A DNA stretch of 64,000 bases from Branchiostoma floridae. Lineage: Eukaryota; Chordata; Leptocardii; Amphioxiformes; Branchiostomatidae. This document shows positions 24,731-37,572 of the stretch, piece by piece. The notes below the pieces were generated by a model. The model did not search any database, was not told the DNA's origin, and saw only the letters and a program-made list of their open reading frames with translations. Positions within the stretch are counted from its first letter, which is position 1. Every line of letters starts with the position of its first letter. The translations under genes and the position numbers were made by a program. The stretch is taken from positions 12,678,354 through 12,742,353 of the forward strand of contig NC_049992.1 of the NCBI RefSeq assembly GCF_000003815.2, in the 5' to 3' direction.

Positions 24731-25152
24731 AGATGTGCCACCTACGCCACATGAAAGATACCCTGACGTCATGACATCGATACAAGATACATTGAGTTGA
24801 CCGCTTCTTTTATCAGACGTCACAGTTCACGTGATCCACGACTTACGCTCAACATGACCTTCAAAAGAGATTTCAAGGTGTTAATGCACTACGTTTCAAC
24901 AAGAGAGTGTACAGAAAGTGCCTCTAAGTTCAATCTCTGACGTGGATGTCAGCCCCTTACTCACACGTTTAGCGCCTTGTGACAACTTTTGCTTTACCTC
25001 ATGGGGGGTTCACCTCTGACGGAGGACATGTCTGTGTTTGTGAGCTCGCACCTTTAACTCACGATCCTTTTGATGAAGTTGGCAAGTTGGTAGTTATTGC
25101 AGTCCCAGTGAAACATTACCACCATGGGCACCATAGAAGCAGAATTTTTGGC

Positions 25153-25397
25153 ATTCAAAGTGTTATCGAGCCTTTTTTCTTACTTGATGTATCAATTCTT
25201 GCTCTCCCATCTCATTTCAACACCATTTCCAATCTCAGAACCAAATCCCGAAACTCGAATTTCTATTATATTTTGTGAAATCTAATAGTAGTTGGAGTTT
25301 CGGGATTTGGTTCTGAGATTGGAAGTGGTGTTAAAATGAAAGGAGAGATCAAGAACTAATATATCAAGTAGGAAAAGGGCTCGGTAACACTTTGAAT
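25153..25397. mobile_element. Foldback/MITE-like inverted repeat, 245 bp
   Basis: Arms of about 110 bp (25153-25262 and 25284-25397) are nearly complementary. They begin ATTCAAAGTGTTATCGAGCC and end GGGCTCGGTAACACTTTGAAT, and include TTTCCAATCTCAGAACCAAA and its complement. The loop is about 20 nt. There is no coding capacity. Confidence 0.85.
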
Positions 25398-26034
25398 AGA
25401 AAGACCATTGGACATATGACGGCGACGCAAGCAATTAAAAAGAGGTATAGTTGTTAAATATGTGAATTTAATTTCTCGATCATTTTGCACAATGCTGATT
25501 CGCCAGCAGTTGTCATATAGAAATTAGTGTTTAGATGTAGATCGACTCAACATTTTATCAGGGTATCTGTTTGCGATCATGAGCATTATCTGGACTCCTC
25601 CAATGCAGTTGTAGATATGACTCCTAAAGGCCTAAGTATACGTTCATCTTTTGTGAACACCTGCAAGGTCGACGAAATAGCTCATTCCTTCCATTAAATG
25701 TTGATCCTGAGACACCGGAGGGGCGGAAACTCACCGCAAATTGATGGTCTAAGCACCTTAAAGACTTAAAATGTGCAACGCCCGGAAGGGCAGCGAAAAA
25801 CCATCTTCTTGACGCAGTGTTGGTCGTTGAAATGCTAACACCTGGCCCATGTAGGTACATATCAACGCAAGTTATGACGTGCATAAACTCCCTTCATTAA
25901 TAATCAATTTGTCAGATACGTGAGGCTTTCTCTGTTCTTTAACAGGATTAAACGTCGTTGGTATGAGCCGGCAGATGTAGCTAGAATCGTTGACATACAT
26001 AAGCAGGCATTTAAAGCTAAGGGACCAACCCGCA

Positions 26035-26310
26035 GTACGTGCCATTTAAGCCGTACGTTTTTTTTTGGGAGACCACGTCTGCCACGTATTCCTGTACAGG
26101 GCATGTGCGTCGCCCGTACTGGCACGTACGGGGGGCGAATCCGCAGCCCGATGGCACACAAAGTTTTGCCTGCACATAAAGTTCTACGGCGTGTTTGCGT
26201 GCTCCAAAATACGTCGAAGTTCGTACGGAGGCGGTACTTACCACTTACGAATCCCCCTTAAAATTGCCCACATTTTGGCACGTAGACAGCACGTATTTGC
26301 ACGTACGACG
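26035..26310. repeat. ACGTAC-rich repeat block
   Basis: Repeated GTACGT, CGTACG and GGCACGTA words and a GC-rich composition set this stretch apart. Open frames occur on both strands, but none shows a domain. I regard it as repetitive and non-coding. Confidence 0.4.
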
Positions 26311-26677
26311 GGTTGTGCCCTTAGCTTTAGAAACATCAGTGCTTCTTCTCTACAGAAATGTCCTTCCGAATGTATCTAAATAAATTTAGTTGCCCCATCG
26401 GTATATAATATTCTAGCCGACAACGCTATTGATTTGATTCGTTTAGGCAAGGCACTTGTGGGAGTAACAAAATGAGGCATGATAGGTCCTCAGAGCCTTG
26501 TCTATGTTTCTGTGTTTATTCATCAATGTGGCTGTACTTTCCGACCTGCACGTCAGCCACTCATCAACACTTAACTTCAGGTATGAAACGTAGAGCCTTC
26601 ATGAAAAATGGGGGTATAGTTTTGTGCTTCTGGGAGTACTTTTGGGTCTGTATGTTTGTGTGTATGTGACTTCGCAA

Positions 26678-26946
26678 CCGTCAGTTCGCAACAATTCAAG
26701 TCTTTTCGCAACAAGGTACAAGTCGTTTCGCAACAAGGTACAAGTCGTTTCGCAACATTTGAATGTTATCAATCTTGATAGCCTTATAGTTTACGCGATA
26801 GGAGTATAATGATGTTAGGAATACGATTTCTAATACTATTAGGCTATCAAGATTAGTAACATTCAAATGCTGCGAAACGACTTGTACTTGTTGCGAAAAG
26901 ACTTGTACCTTTTTGCGAAAAGACTTGCCTTGTTGCGAACTGACGG
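26678..26946. mobile_element. Foldback element with tandem subrepeats in its arms
   Basis: Arms 26678-26784 and 26841-26946 are complementary. Each contains tandem units of about 22 bp (CAAGGTACAAGTCGTTTCGC plus AA, and the complement). The inner end is GAATGTTATCAATCTTGATAGCCT paired with AGGCTATCAAGATTAGTAACATTC. Confidence 0.85.
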
Positions 26947-26991
26947 TCGCGGTCTGACATTGTTTCGAAACAACCTGTAACCACCCATGAC

Positions 26992-27115
26992 GGTAGTCTG
27001 GCTCCAGCCGTAATATAGCTCCCGAGTTTCTTCTGTCCTCTCCGTATATAAGTGCAGAGAGAGGACATAATTCGACGAGACTCGGGAGCTATATTTCGGT
27101 GGATACCTGACTACC
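26992..27115. repeat. Short palindromic element next to the foldback
   Basis: Inverted arms: GGTAGTC…AATATAGCTCCCGAGT at the left and ACTCGGGAGCTATATT…GACTACC at the right, around GTCCTCTCCGTATATAAGTG. Probably a small MITE. Confidence 0.7.
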
Positions 27116-27117
27116 AC

Positions 27118-27356
27118 TCCGTTTCAGTAGCCCTGGGCCACACAACTTTTGTGCAATCACTACAGCAGGGGGATAGTCCACTGGTAGTGATGTGGGTTCA
27201 ACTTCCATACTCTTTCACGAATGCTGAGTGCTAAGCAGTGAACGCAGCATGTACCATTTTTAAAGTCTTTGGTATGATATGACTCGGCCGGGGATTGAAC
27301 TCACGACCTACCGAATGCAAGGCGAACTCTCTACCCATTAGGCCATTGCACTGGTG
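27118..27356 (-). mobile_element. Second-family tRNA-derived SINE, copy 1
   Basis: On the minus strand the head has A-box-like TAATGGGTAGAGAG and B-box-like GAGTTCAATCC. The body includes AAAAATGGTACATGCTGC and ends near GGCCCAGGGCTACTGAAAC. Copy 2 at 39021-39250 matches along its length. Confidence 0.8.
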
Positions 27357-27369
27357 ATTAAGCTGACGA

Positions 27370-28640
27370 TTGGTACATGGTGTCAATTTGCATAGAAAAA
27401 TATTTGGTGAGTGTCGTAAGAACAACGGTCAATCTTGGTACTGGAGCAGAGCTTCTGGTTTCAATATCTTTTGTCCAGCAAATGATGTGGTCTTGCTATT
27501 CTCGTGAGATGGCCGATGGAACAAATATATAATCCTTTTTATATAGATCCATAGATCTATCTACATGGAATGTAGATTTTCACTGTAAATAATTGCACGT
27601 ATTTGTGTATGTGTTACGTTGTGTCATGTGTGTACTTTTATATATGCCCAGGAAGACTAGCAGTGTACAATATTTAGAATTTTGTATCACAGCTGATGGA
27701 CAAAGCCTCTCTCAAAGCCTCTCTGGGCCTAGAGACTGTTCAACCATGAGTTGATACCAGTAATCGGTACCAAAAAACAACAACAACAACAACAAAAAAA
27801 CGTTATATTCAAAATATTGTATTTTTCTTTCATACTTAAAATCCACCATGGCACCATTTTATTCACACTGCATAGCGAAAATCTCACCAAAGTTCTTCTT
27901 TGACACTTGTGTCTTATAAAATAGCAGCCTGCTGCTCTGACATACGTTTGATATTATATTGATATTATATTTGGATATGGTAACGATAAACAAACAAAAA
28001 AAGACTAACATCAATAACTGTTATAACTTTGACGATAGAGGTCCGTTTTGGTATATTTAGCAGCTATATTGTAACGAAATATATCTATCTAGTATCTTTG
28101 ATCCAAATATATGTCTCTGTCGACAATACGGATAAACGTTCAATAAAAAAGAAAAGCAAAGATACATGAACAACAGCAGTTCTGGTATAAAGAATAATAG
28201 CTACATAGGTAGCTCATTCGTGTTTTTAGGCATGGGTAATATGGAAATGTCATAGTGGTATCTTTGAGAAAGCTACAACAAGTATGTGCGTTGGTATGTG
28301 ACTGGGGAGGGGGGGATACAAGTTTAGTCAAGTTTGGGACCACGTAATTCCCACTGCAGCGCCACCTTGCTGCAGTGCGAAGTAGAACATGTTAGGACAT
28401 CACCCTGAACGGGATAGCAGGAGAACAACCAAACACTTGCAGGTAAGTATCGTTTTTTAAGCTATGGTCATGGTGATTATATAGTCACATTCTTCAACTT
28501 ATATATTCGTGTGGTGGGGATTAAGTGCATACCATGATAAAGCATTTGGATTTTCAGACAGTGCAAGAGTATACTGATAGTACATGTGTATTTTGTTTGG
28601 TACCATAGATATTGTATACTGTGCTTTCTACTACGACAAA
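27370..28640. other. Intergenic, no gene seen
   Basis: AT-rich, including a CAACAACAACAAC tract near 27780. No open frame with recognisable content. Confidence 0.55.
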
Positions 28641-28646
28641 GGGCTG

Positions 28647-31600
28647 TCAGACACCTCCGTTGATGCTCCTCTTGAAAGCTTGAAAGTTCGACCATTCATA
28701 TTCCGACATGATTTTGTTCAGCGCGTATATCTGTAAAACAAAAGGCAACGATTAGAAAATTGATAAATCAAAGCAATGTGGTCTTATTTGCTATAAATGT
28801 TGACTTTGCAACGGATAGTGAGTGCGTGAGTGAGTCTTTGTTTACTCTTCCAGTCATTTAAGTACAATCACAACTTCCAAGCTTAGCTTCAATATTAACA
28901 CGCAGCTTGCATCCTCCTAGTTTATTAGTTGATAAGGTCAGTAATTTCTTGATATCGAGAGAGGCGATGGAAGGGAGAGAAAGACAGCAAATGACATTTT
29001 CATACCTCTAGTCTTTGCCTAGCTTTGTGCCCTGCGACGCCATCTTTCTCCTTCCGTTTTTCTTGCCGTTTTGCAATCTCCATCTGCTTGGCTTTCTTCT
29101 GTTTGGCAGCCTTGTCCATTAGCTGTAACCGAGCCTGCACTTCCCGCTTGGCCTGCAAGGGGGCACAGCGATTAGATACATGTACTAGTACATGTATGTC
29201 TGTAATCGACGTTAGCTATATTGTCTATTCTATAGTTCATTTCTGCCCACGACTATCGATCGAAAGTTATAAGAACAGCAGGGGAAAGGTTTATATGAAA
29301 AGTTTACATTCATGGTTGTTTGTTGTACAGTACTTCTTACAATTTTTTAAAATTCTGTTTCGATAAAACGTTGAATATACATTTGAAAATGTAGGTGTTT
29401 ACGTTCTTTTAGTTGAAGAAAGATGGAAGAAAATGAGGTCAAAGCTTTAAGGATACAAAATATGTTTTCGTTTCATGTAAAAGAAACAAGCTAGATAAGT
29501 AAACCGTCTGGTTTAGCCAGTTAAAATAAAGGTAAAACGTACCCTGACATCTGTCATGGATGGCACGAACTCGTATCTCTCCATTTGCTCTGAAAAAACA
29601 ACAAATTGATAAATTTTAGTCATATGATATTTGAACAACGTCTTGAACAAAATAGATCACTGTAGTTAGAAAAAAAGACTCTAGTGGGCGTCCAAACTTA
29701 CAGAAGTCACTTTTCTGTCCCAATAGGCATATTTATATACTCGTAGTGATCGAATTTTCAAAAATCGCAACCATAGAAGTCAAAATCATAAGTTCCTCTG
29801 TAGTATCGCAGAAAGCCACCAGGAGGCCGATCATTGAATTTGATTTCCCAACCCCAACCAACCTATCACATATCATCAGGATTAATTCATAGCTTCTTGG
29901 GTAATGCTGACTACACGCACATGTCAAAGTAGCTCTCATGCGTATTTATGGCAGGAGCACCCTAGACAAGTGGTTAGGCGTACTCTTCGAAACACGCTGA
30001 CTGAAACGTGGACAATCGTGCCAGAGGATCTACACTTTTACACCTTTTATGTCAACAGAAGGGCACTCAAGCGAGCATATGATTGCACGAATAGTCCCTG
30101 AACATCGCTATCACGTGGGACTTACATGTCACGTATGATGTAAGTATGATCATACTCAACAGAAGCAGTCCTCAGGTCGAGGTAAGTTTGAGGACAAGTT
30201 GACAACCTAGTACTAATATTTAATACGTTTGAAAAGTGTGTCTTTCAAAAGTGTCTTCCCCTATAACATAATGATTACGATTTTATTCCATTCAAATCGA
30301 TGCTGCTAATATGCGATAAATACGACAACGCAAATGAACCTTGTTACCTCCATGAAAAATGGAGGTATTGTTTGGATGTGCCAGTGTGTGCGCCTTCCTC
30401 TCTGTGTGCTGAGTGTCTGTTTGTGTATGTCAGCAGAACATTATTCTTTTATCTGCACATGGAACGGTCTTGATTTTTTTTGTGTGGCAGATAACATTCA
30501 ATGTTAGCAAGAAGCGGTGTAGGTTTGAGCCTCTTGTAGTTTGGAACTACAGGGGCGTTTTTTACCATTTCAATATTTGAAGGAAAAACCCCAAGATTCC
30601 TACCTTTTGAGGGTGTGGCGGGGGGTGCGCATGGCAAGAACACTCCACAGTCCTTCATCATCCCGGACTGCTTTTCCGACAGAAATATCCTCGTCATTTT
30701 CTCACCCTCGGCACCGTTCGTGCTCGGTCGTCTCGGCGACGGCAACAGATCGGCTCTCCTCGGAGAAAACATCGGGACTTCGGCTCTTCTCGCCGACAGG
30801 AAACCCGCTTGACGCTTGTCTGGTTGAGCGCTGTCCAAACTCTTTGACACTGCGTGAATGGAACTATTCGGATGGAGTCTAGAAAACTTTTGGGAATAAA
30901 TGATTTCACTACTTGTCTTTGGCGCAGACATCTTGTTGTAGTCTCTTCTAGTTGCTTCGCTTGTACGACTGACTCTTTGATCCGACTTCACCGTTTTCTG
31001 TCGGGTCTGCAACCGTAGACTGTTTGTGTTAAATCCTACTGCACTTCCCCCGCGCACTAGCGTTTGGCTGTAGATACTTTTGGCAGACTTTGCTCGAGTT
31101 TTTAATTTCAATCCCGGCTTGTTGCCTATCTTGCGGTTGCCCATCTTTGAGCCGGACTTGACTTTCCGTTTGGTTTTCTTCTTGTTCTTGTTTCCTTTGT
31201 CAGCAGCTGTGGAATGAACGAAAAAGTTTTCAGGACATGAAGCAATGCATACTACAGTGTAGTTACATTCTGTTGTGCAATATATTTTCACAAAACAACG
31301 CATGTTTTTAGCTCTTGTGTCATGATTGTACAAGCTTAAGAGAGAAAGCTAACAATTATCAAAGATATGTAATGTCAGTCTCGTTATCATGAGAACTATT
31401 ATACTATATAAAAAAAATGACTGGCGTCTTTGCAAAATTCTGTACTTGTCACAATTTCCGCCAGGTGGTAACACTGCTCGGTGTACCCCAAAACGCAAAA
31501 CAACCTCCAGTGTTTCACACACTGTTGCAATTATCGATATGCTTTTCGTCGTCGTCTTTGAAAGATGGCCAAACAAAACACACGTGTAACTCCTAATTTT

Positions 31601-34245
31601 TATCTTCAAGTGTCGCTCAAATGCGAGCTTTCTGTTTTTAAAATGCGGATTTTCGCTGTTTGTTAGTATTAAACAAAAAGAATTCAATTGTTTTGCAATA
31701 TTTCAAATACATAGAACATTCAGGTTCAACAGACGATTCACTCGGATCGTACATTCAGGTTTATCAAACAAGTCACTTCCACCACTTGTCGACGGCCGTT
31801 TTTCTGAAACAACTCCGACGACATTCTAACGCTGAATCTCACGAGACTACAGACGTGACCTTGTCGCGCACATCGCGTGAGAACGATTAGCGTCACGTTA
31901 AATGAATTGTGACGCGTGACATCGCGATACATGCAACACTGTAATCCATCTTGATGTTGGGGCCACCGCAAAGTTACGACCAGTGGGCTCTAAGGAGAAG
32001 CGTGGCAACAACTGGGCCTTGTGACCGAAGAACGGATTTATAGCCTGGCAACGTGTCGTAATTACAGTCATTTTGTTTACGCCAATGGGTGGTTAATGGT
32101 GAAATATGGGCAGGATTGACAGAACAATAGCCAGAGATTCGTGTGACTAAACAATTATGGAGGAGAGGTACTTAACGCTCGGGTGTAATTTCGCCACATA
32201 TCACTTTTCATGAAATTACTGTCAGAGCTAAATATCGTTTAGACTCATGCAAGAATTTATGAACTTAAGGAAAGCTGTGAGAAAAAAAAACATACGTGTT
32301 ACATAGTTCTTAAGAAGTGGCGATGACTAGCTTGAACGTCAAGTTCGCTCACTGCTCAAGTTCAGGCTTCACGATTACACCAAAGCCACGGGTCAGGGGA
32401 TTACGTAAGATTAGAAGCAGTGGAAACAATGGGCATTGTGAAGTGATATCATTTCATTACACGCCGAGAAACGGTAGACATAATTTAGGGAATACATAAA
32501 AGTAAAACATCACGAAAAGTCAGGACTACTTTTGGGCATTGTTTATGCACCAAAACTACAACACAACATACTAAAGAACTGGAATGGCATCTAAAGTACC
32601 TTTAAGCCTATACATACCGCTAGCGCACTGTAGCGTTGTTGTTTATACGTGTTTTGACCCTTGTGTACACAACTACACGATAGGGTAGATTACGCTGTAA
32701 CCTACATAGCGTCTACTTGTCTTTAGACAAACAAAGCCATATTGTGTGTATGAAATCACGGCTTACGCTGCAATGCCGGAAACATAAAAAAAGGCTTCAG
32801 GACGTATGTAAAATGTACGTCATCACTGACGTACTATAACGCAGGACGTCTTGATTTTATGAAATTTTACATCGTGGTTCTTGTGTTTTTTTAGGTAGTT
32901 GGTTACTGATGTCATGGCCTGGGACATCTTTTTTAACCTTATTTGTAGGTTGCCCTACAATTTGTCACAACATAGAAAAACATGTTAACACAACGGTTGT
33001 CCTTTCTGTTTTGTAACTTTTAAGAACATAATCTACAATTAAAGGTAAAATTGTGCTAGGTATATTGGCGCCGTGCAGCAATTTGACTAGTATTATTCTG
33101 TTATATATATCGATCTAGCGATTTCCCTAATTTTAATGGATATATTTCTCAATGATAAATTTTTAAGCAAGGAATTTGTCAGAATCTTCGCTCACACTGC
33201 TTTATGTTAAATGGGAATCTAGTCCTTAATTTGGCACCCATCTGATAAGATTGACTACGCTTTACTGGCGGAACAAAAGACATAATCACACAGTAATGTT
33301 TGCTGTGGGCGAAAATGCTCTGAGCAGGAAATTGAAAACTCGTAAAGTGGCAACCCTCGACAGCCATTATAACCTCACCATTTCAAATGGACAGTTCGGA
33401 AACCGTTATAAAATGGAAATTGACGTAAGGTATATTTGTTAATCGTTATCAATGTGTGCTCTCATTTTATATTCGTTTACCCTCTTAATGCACATGCTTT
33501 AACGAAGTCAGTTATCTTACATTTTATTGACATTGGTTTTTAGAATATCAAAACAAATTCTCTCATGGGAACCACAGCACTAAGGCAGCCCTCCCCTCGC
33601 AAATAAATCGATAGTCACACGAAGACTTAAGTATGATTTGATTTAGAATTAAGATAATCGTTATAAACGTTAGGATAAGTGTGTCAGTACACACTATTTT
33701 GATTAATATTACAGGGTTTATACAAATCAAAGCTGCTGTGTTTGTAACTGAATTTTACCTGTCACCGTTGCTGTAGGTGTTGTTGTTTCTGTTGAGTCGT
33801 GATGTTCATTGTTCGAGTCTTCACTAGAAATCCCTGAGTCGTGTTCTTGAAGATTTAAAGACTCCAGTGCCTTCTTAACTGCAGCGCTGTCGACAAGAAC
33901 CGAGACTGAGGATCCTTGAAACTTGGGGACGCTTGGGGAGTGCTGAAACGCCATATTGGGTGGCTTTGAAGTCAACTTCCCCGACTTGGCCCTTACAATT
34001 ACTGCTGTCTTGCTGGGAGGCCGATTCGGAGATCCTTGTAAGGTGTTGCCGTGTATTTCGGGAAGGAAACTGTCCCGTGTCTTTGTGCTATCGGTACTCT
34101 GTCGGCCTTGCACGGAGGTTAGACTCGTGGAAGAGCTCCGTCTGTCCGGCGGGGAGTGGATGATAGGCGCTCGGCAGATCTGCAGCGATAGCCCGCCAAA
34201 GTTTCCCGAGTTGGACGGTAGATAAGTAGTCATGCTGGGGTACAT
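28647..34245 (-). CDS. Uncharacterised basic protein with charged C-terminal helix, five exons
   Basis: A 455-residue protein assembled from five minus-strand exons with consistent phases: 34245-33759, 31206-30604, 29589-29543, 29152-29006 and 28730-28647. The start is the first in-frame ATG (MYPSMTTYLPSNSG). Residues 1-162 are Ser/Thr/Pro-rich and look disordered. Residues 163-363 are very basic, with KKKTKRKVKSGSK and Arg-paired segments such as SARRAEVPMFSPRRADLLPSPRR. Exons 3-5 form a compact C-terminus: MERYEFVPSMTDVR, then a strongly charged helix (AKREVQARLQLMDKAAKQKK…, residues 380-428), then IYALNKIMSEYEWSNFQAF. That end looks like a conserved domain, probably coiled-coil, but I cannot name it. 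No signal peptide or membrane segment. It is head-to-head with NIP7. The exon model is good; function is unknown. Confidence 0.75.
31390..33700. other. Intron of the uncharacterised gene, no further feature recognised
   Basis: First intron (31207-33758) of the minus-strand gene. AT-rich, with only short open frames that show no motif or conserved splice context. Confidence 0.55.
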
Positions 34246-35002
34246 GTTGACACTTCCATAAGATCTTGTGAAAATAAACACGACGATTACAGTATCCTCG
34301 AGTGGGCCATATGTCTTTCTACACTCCCGATAAAAACTTGACGACCCGGCCGGTCCCAGCAAACAGTCTGATGGTGCTACTAGTACTACAGCTCCGATAA
34401 AAAGTTCCTACATTGTTCTTCACCGTTGAAACTGGGCTAATTCGTTGTCCAAACTGGACAATCAGGTTCCGACTGTCAACGTAGTCTGCCTACCAAACAC
34501 ACGGAGCGGCGTCGGGTTGCTAGCCAGCGTCGCCCGGCGCGGTGAACCGTAGCAGGTGGCTCGGTTTCACCTGCCAGTTTGTTTGCATTGTTGGAACAGA
34601 CCGCGCAACACAATAGCCTGTTGCCAAGCTATTCACCTTTCACCTCCTGTGAACCCAAACATTTCTGGTGACCTCGGATGACCCACTTAACCGCTGGCAA
34701 ACGTAAATAAAAGGACTTTAAGTAGGAATGTAACCATAAAGAGTACATATTTTGGTCACAAATATACATTAAAAATTTATTGCGATTGTTTGAATCATAA
34801 AAATATCATATGATCTTTTTTTATGGACGTTAGATAAAATCCAACATGTATGCTATGTTGTGATGCAGTAGCCACATCCCATCATCCTTTGCGACAAATG
34901 GCTGCGCCCGTCTGAAAAAAAAAATCGAAGTGAAAATCGTAAGAAGATTGAAAATTGTGAAATTCTACCGTCGTCAGATCAGCCAGGACTCAACCGCTAA
35001 AC
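34246..35002. promoter_or_regulatory. Probable shared divergent promoter region
   Basis: 757 bp between two start codons facing away from each other. A CpG-rich patch at about 34497-34560 stands out from AT-rich flanks. A CAAATGGCTGCG at about 34895-34906, close to the NIP7 start, resembles a YY1-type site common in housekeeping promoters. No TATA box is obvious on the NIP7 side. The promoter role is inferred from gene layout. Confidence 0.45.
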
Positions 35003-37398
35003 ATGCGACCACTAACGGAGGACGAGACGAGAACGTTTTTCGAGAAACTGTCCAAATAGTAAGTAAGATGGAGGTTGATTTGGGGTGGGGAGGGGGGCGC
35101 GTCCCGCACGTGATGTCTGTTCAGTTTTCTTGCTTTTTTTTTGCGCTTGTGCAACGACATATGGAAACTTTGAGGAGTTTTAAAGTTGTTGTTGTTGTAT
35201 CAAGTTAAATAACTTCTACGCGGGCAAATAATCATGGTTTTTAACACTATTTGATATTTTTTGTTAAGTTTCATGTGCAAAGGAAAACTAATACAGCAGG
35301 TCATGACTATGAACAAATTTATTTGAAACTTGCTTGTATTCAACCCTACAGCATAGGTGAGAACATCAGACTGCTGATTGACAGACCAGATGGGACCTAC
35401 TGTTTCAGACTACACAAGGACAGGGTCTACTATGTCAGGTATTGCGCAAACTCCACTTCATTTTGACTTGCTATTTTGATGTTCTTCCAGCGGAATGTTC
35501 CATAGTTTGATAAGTCATCCGCTTGTCCATAATAGTTCTTTTTACTGTACTAGTTTCTGTAACAAGCACTGTTTAGTTAGATATGTGTGACTTACTAACA
35601 AAAATGTTCTACACAACTACTACTAAACATACAGCACTTCTTGTTTAGTCAAACTGGAAGCATAATGTTTGAGGCAAATGCTCTTTTGGTAGCTTATACG
35701 TGATAGTGCAAGCGAGCTTTGCTACAGCTTGCCTTTGTAGCTGAACATACTGGATCAATGCTTCTATACTGCACTATATACTACACTGCATAATACTGTA
35801 GATGCAGAAATTTTCACAGTGGTTTTATGTTCACGGTCTTCACGGTAGCCACTTCACCGCAAACTTAAAACCACCACGAATATATTCCCATTACAGTATG
35901 AGACTGCAGGCATTGGTGATACTTCAAAACTCCATTTTACCGCTACCGCAAAAGTAAATCCCGCGAAATTAAAAACGCATTTACAGTACTACACTGCATA
36001 GCATAACACTGCTAACCAGGAGTAACTATTCATTTGTGTGATTTGAACTGTGACAAAAATTCATCTTTTCTAGTGAGCACATCATGAAAAGAGCAGCGAA
36101 TGTCTCGCGTGAAAACCTGATCAGTATGGGCACGTGTTTCGGCAAGTTCACCAAGACGGGCAAGTTTCGTCTCCACATCACTGCACTGGACTTCCTGGCT
36201 CCTTATGCAAAGGTAAGTTGTAAAATGCAATGTCTAATTTGCATAACAGACTGGAGTCTTATATTTTATCAAATTTACACAATGATTGTATTGGACTGGT
36301 CTGCAGCACAAGAAGTGATATTGAACCTTCATTGCAAGTGAAAAGGCACAGTTGCCTGGTATTTTGCAATGACCAAACTTTGTAATTAAATGTATGCATA
36401 AGAGGGTTAGTCTGCAATACTAACTTACACCACATGGTGGCGCTGCTGTACAAGCCTGCAGTGATACAGTCCTACATCATGTATATCTCATATCTTTAAA
36501 GAGATATGATAGACGATTCTTCTGTTTCAGTACAAGATTTGGGTGAAACCAGGAGCTGAACAGACCTTCCTGTACGGGAACCATATCCTGAAGTCTGGAT
36601 TGGGGCGGATAACAGAGAGCACTAACCAGTACCAAGGGGTGGTGGTGTACTCTATGGGTGATATACCGCTGGTACGTAACTTGTGAATTTCACACATTTC
36701 ACTAACGCTACTACTATTCAAGTCATGGCTTTTGGACCCTTAGCTTAGGTTTAAGTTTTAGTGATGTAGGAGTCTAACTGCATGAATTATATATGCAAAG
36801 GTTCAGCTTCTTCTTGCCTGTAAGACATCTTTAAATGTACTATAAGGACAGATTGAGTGTGCATGCAATATTGATCTAACTGGCCAAGGCCCTGTTTCCA
36901 CCATGCGCTGTCACTGTGACCTTAAAAGGATGTGTGTAACGCTCGATTCATACCTGGTATGCCATTCAAAATGTAAAAAGACAACAAAACACACAAAGTG
37001 TCAAAAAAAAAATATTTTTTTCTGTAGAATTCATTGAGAGATCTGTCATATCTTAGGGTGCAGTGAAAGTGCTGTCCTAATGGAAAGGGGGTATAACAGT
37101 AGTGGCAAAGGATATTAATTTTTTTGTGCTTTTATAACGTCTATCCAACAAATCACAGTTACAGCCACTGGGAAAACACTTTGACTTGATTGTGTTTTCT
37201 GCTATGATAATGCTTTGCCAACAAATTGCAGCTATACCCTCTAGGAAAGATAGTTATACTTGATTTGTGTTTTTGTAGGGTTTTGGAGTAGCAGCCAAGT
37301 CCACCCAGGAGTGCAGAAGAACAGACCCCATGTCTATAGTGTGCTTCCACCAGGCTGATATAGGGGAGTACATCAGGGGAGAGGACACACTGACGTAA
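35003..37398 (+). CDS. NIP7: 60S ribosome subunit biogenesis protein NIP7
   Basis: Nucleolar and cytosolic factor needed for pre-rRNA processing and 60S subunit assembly. Five exons join in phase to give 180 residues, the same length as human NIP7: 35003-35058, 35352-35438, 36074-36212, 36531-36671 and 37279-37398. The protein starts [19 protein letters not shown]. It carries the family-defining stretches [59 protein letters not shown] and [20 protein letters not shown], and ends [17 protein letters not shown]. The N-terminal half is the NIP7 pre-PUA fold and the C-terminal half the RNA-binding PUA domain. Every splice junction has a canonical GT and AG. It shares an upstream region with the divergent minus-strand gene. 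Identification is close to certain. Confidence 0.98.
35794..35988. mobile_element. MITE in NIP7 intron 2
   Basis: Imperfect terminal inverted repeats TACTGTAGATGCAGAAATTT and …AAATTAAAAACGCATTTACAGTA. Internal words (CACGGTAGCCACTTCACCGC, TTTTACCGCTACCGCAAAAG) are also inverted relative to each other. Non-coding. Confidence 0.7.
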
Positions 37399-37463
37399 TG
37401 TCAGACAAAAAGAAGTTTGCTACCAACTATGTAATAGGATAAGAGTTGTTTTAAGGCTGTTAG

Positions 37464-37572
37464 ACTGAAAATGTTACAATGAAAATGTGACAATGAAAAT
37501 GTGGCACTGAAAATGTGACACTGAAAATGTTACACTGAAAAAAGTGAAAATGTTACACTGAAAATGTGTACA
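37464..37572. repeat. Minisatellite of about 14-15-bp units
   Basis: Tandem CTGAAAATGTTACA-type units, about seven copies with small variations (GTGACA, GTGGCA), just downstream of the NIP7 stop codon. Confidence 0.9.

Noticed and set aside
25904-26383. Several overlapping frames in an ACGTAC-rich block
   Set aside because: Open on both strands because of repeat composition. No domain.
30541-30882. Plus-strand frame over exon 2 of the unidentified gene
   Set aside because: Shadow of a minus-strand exon with consistent splice phases.
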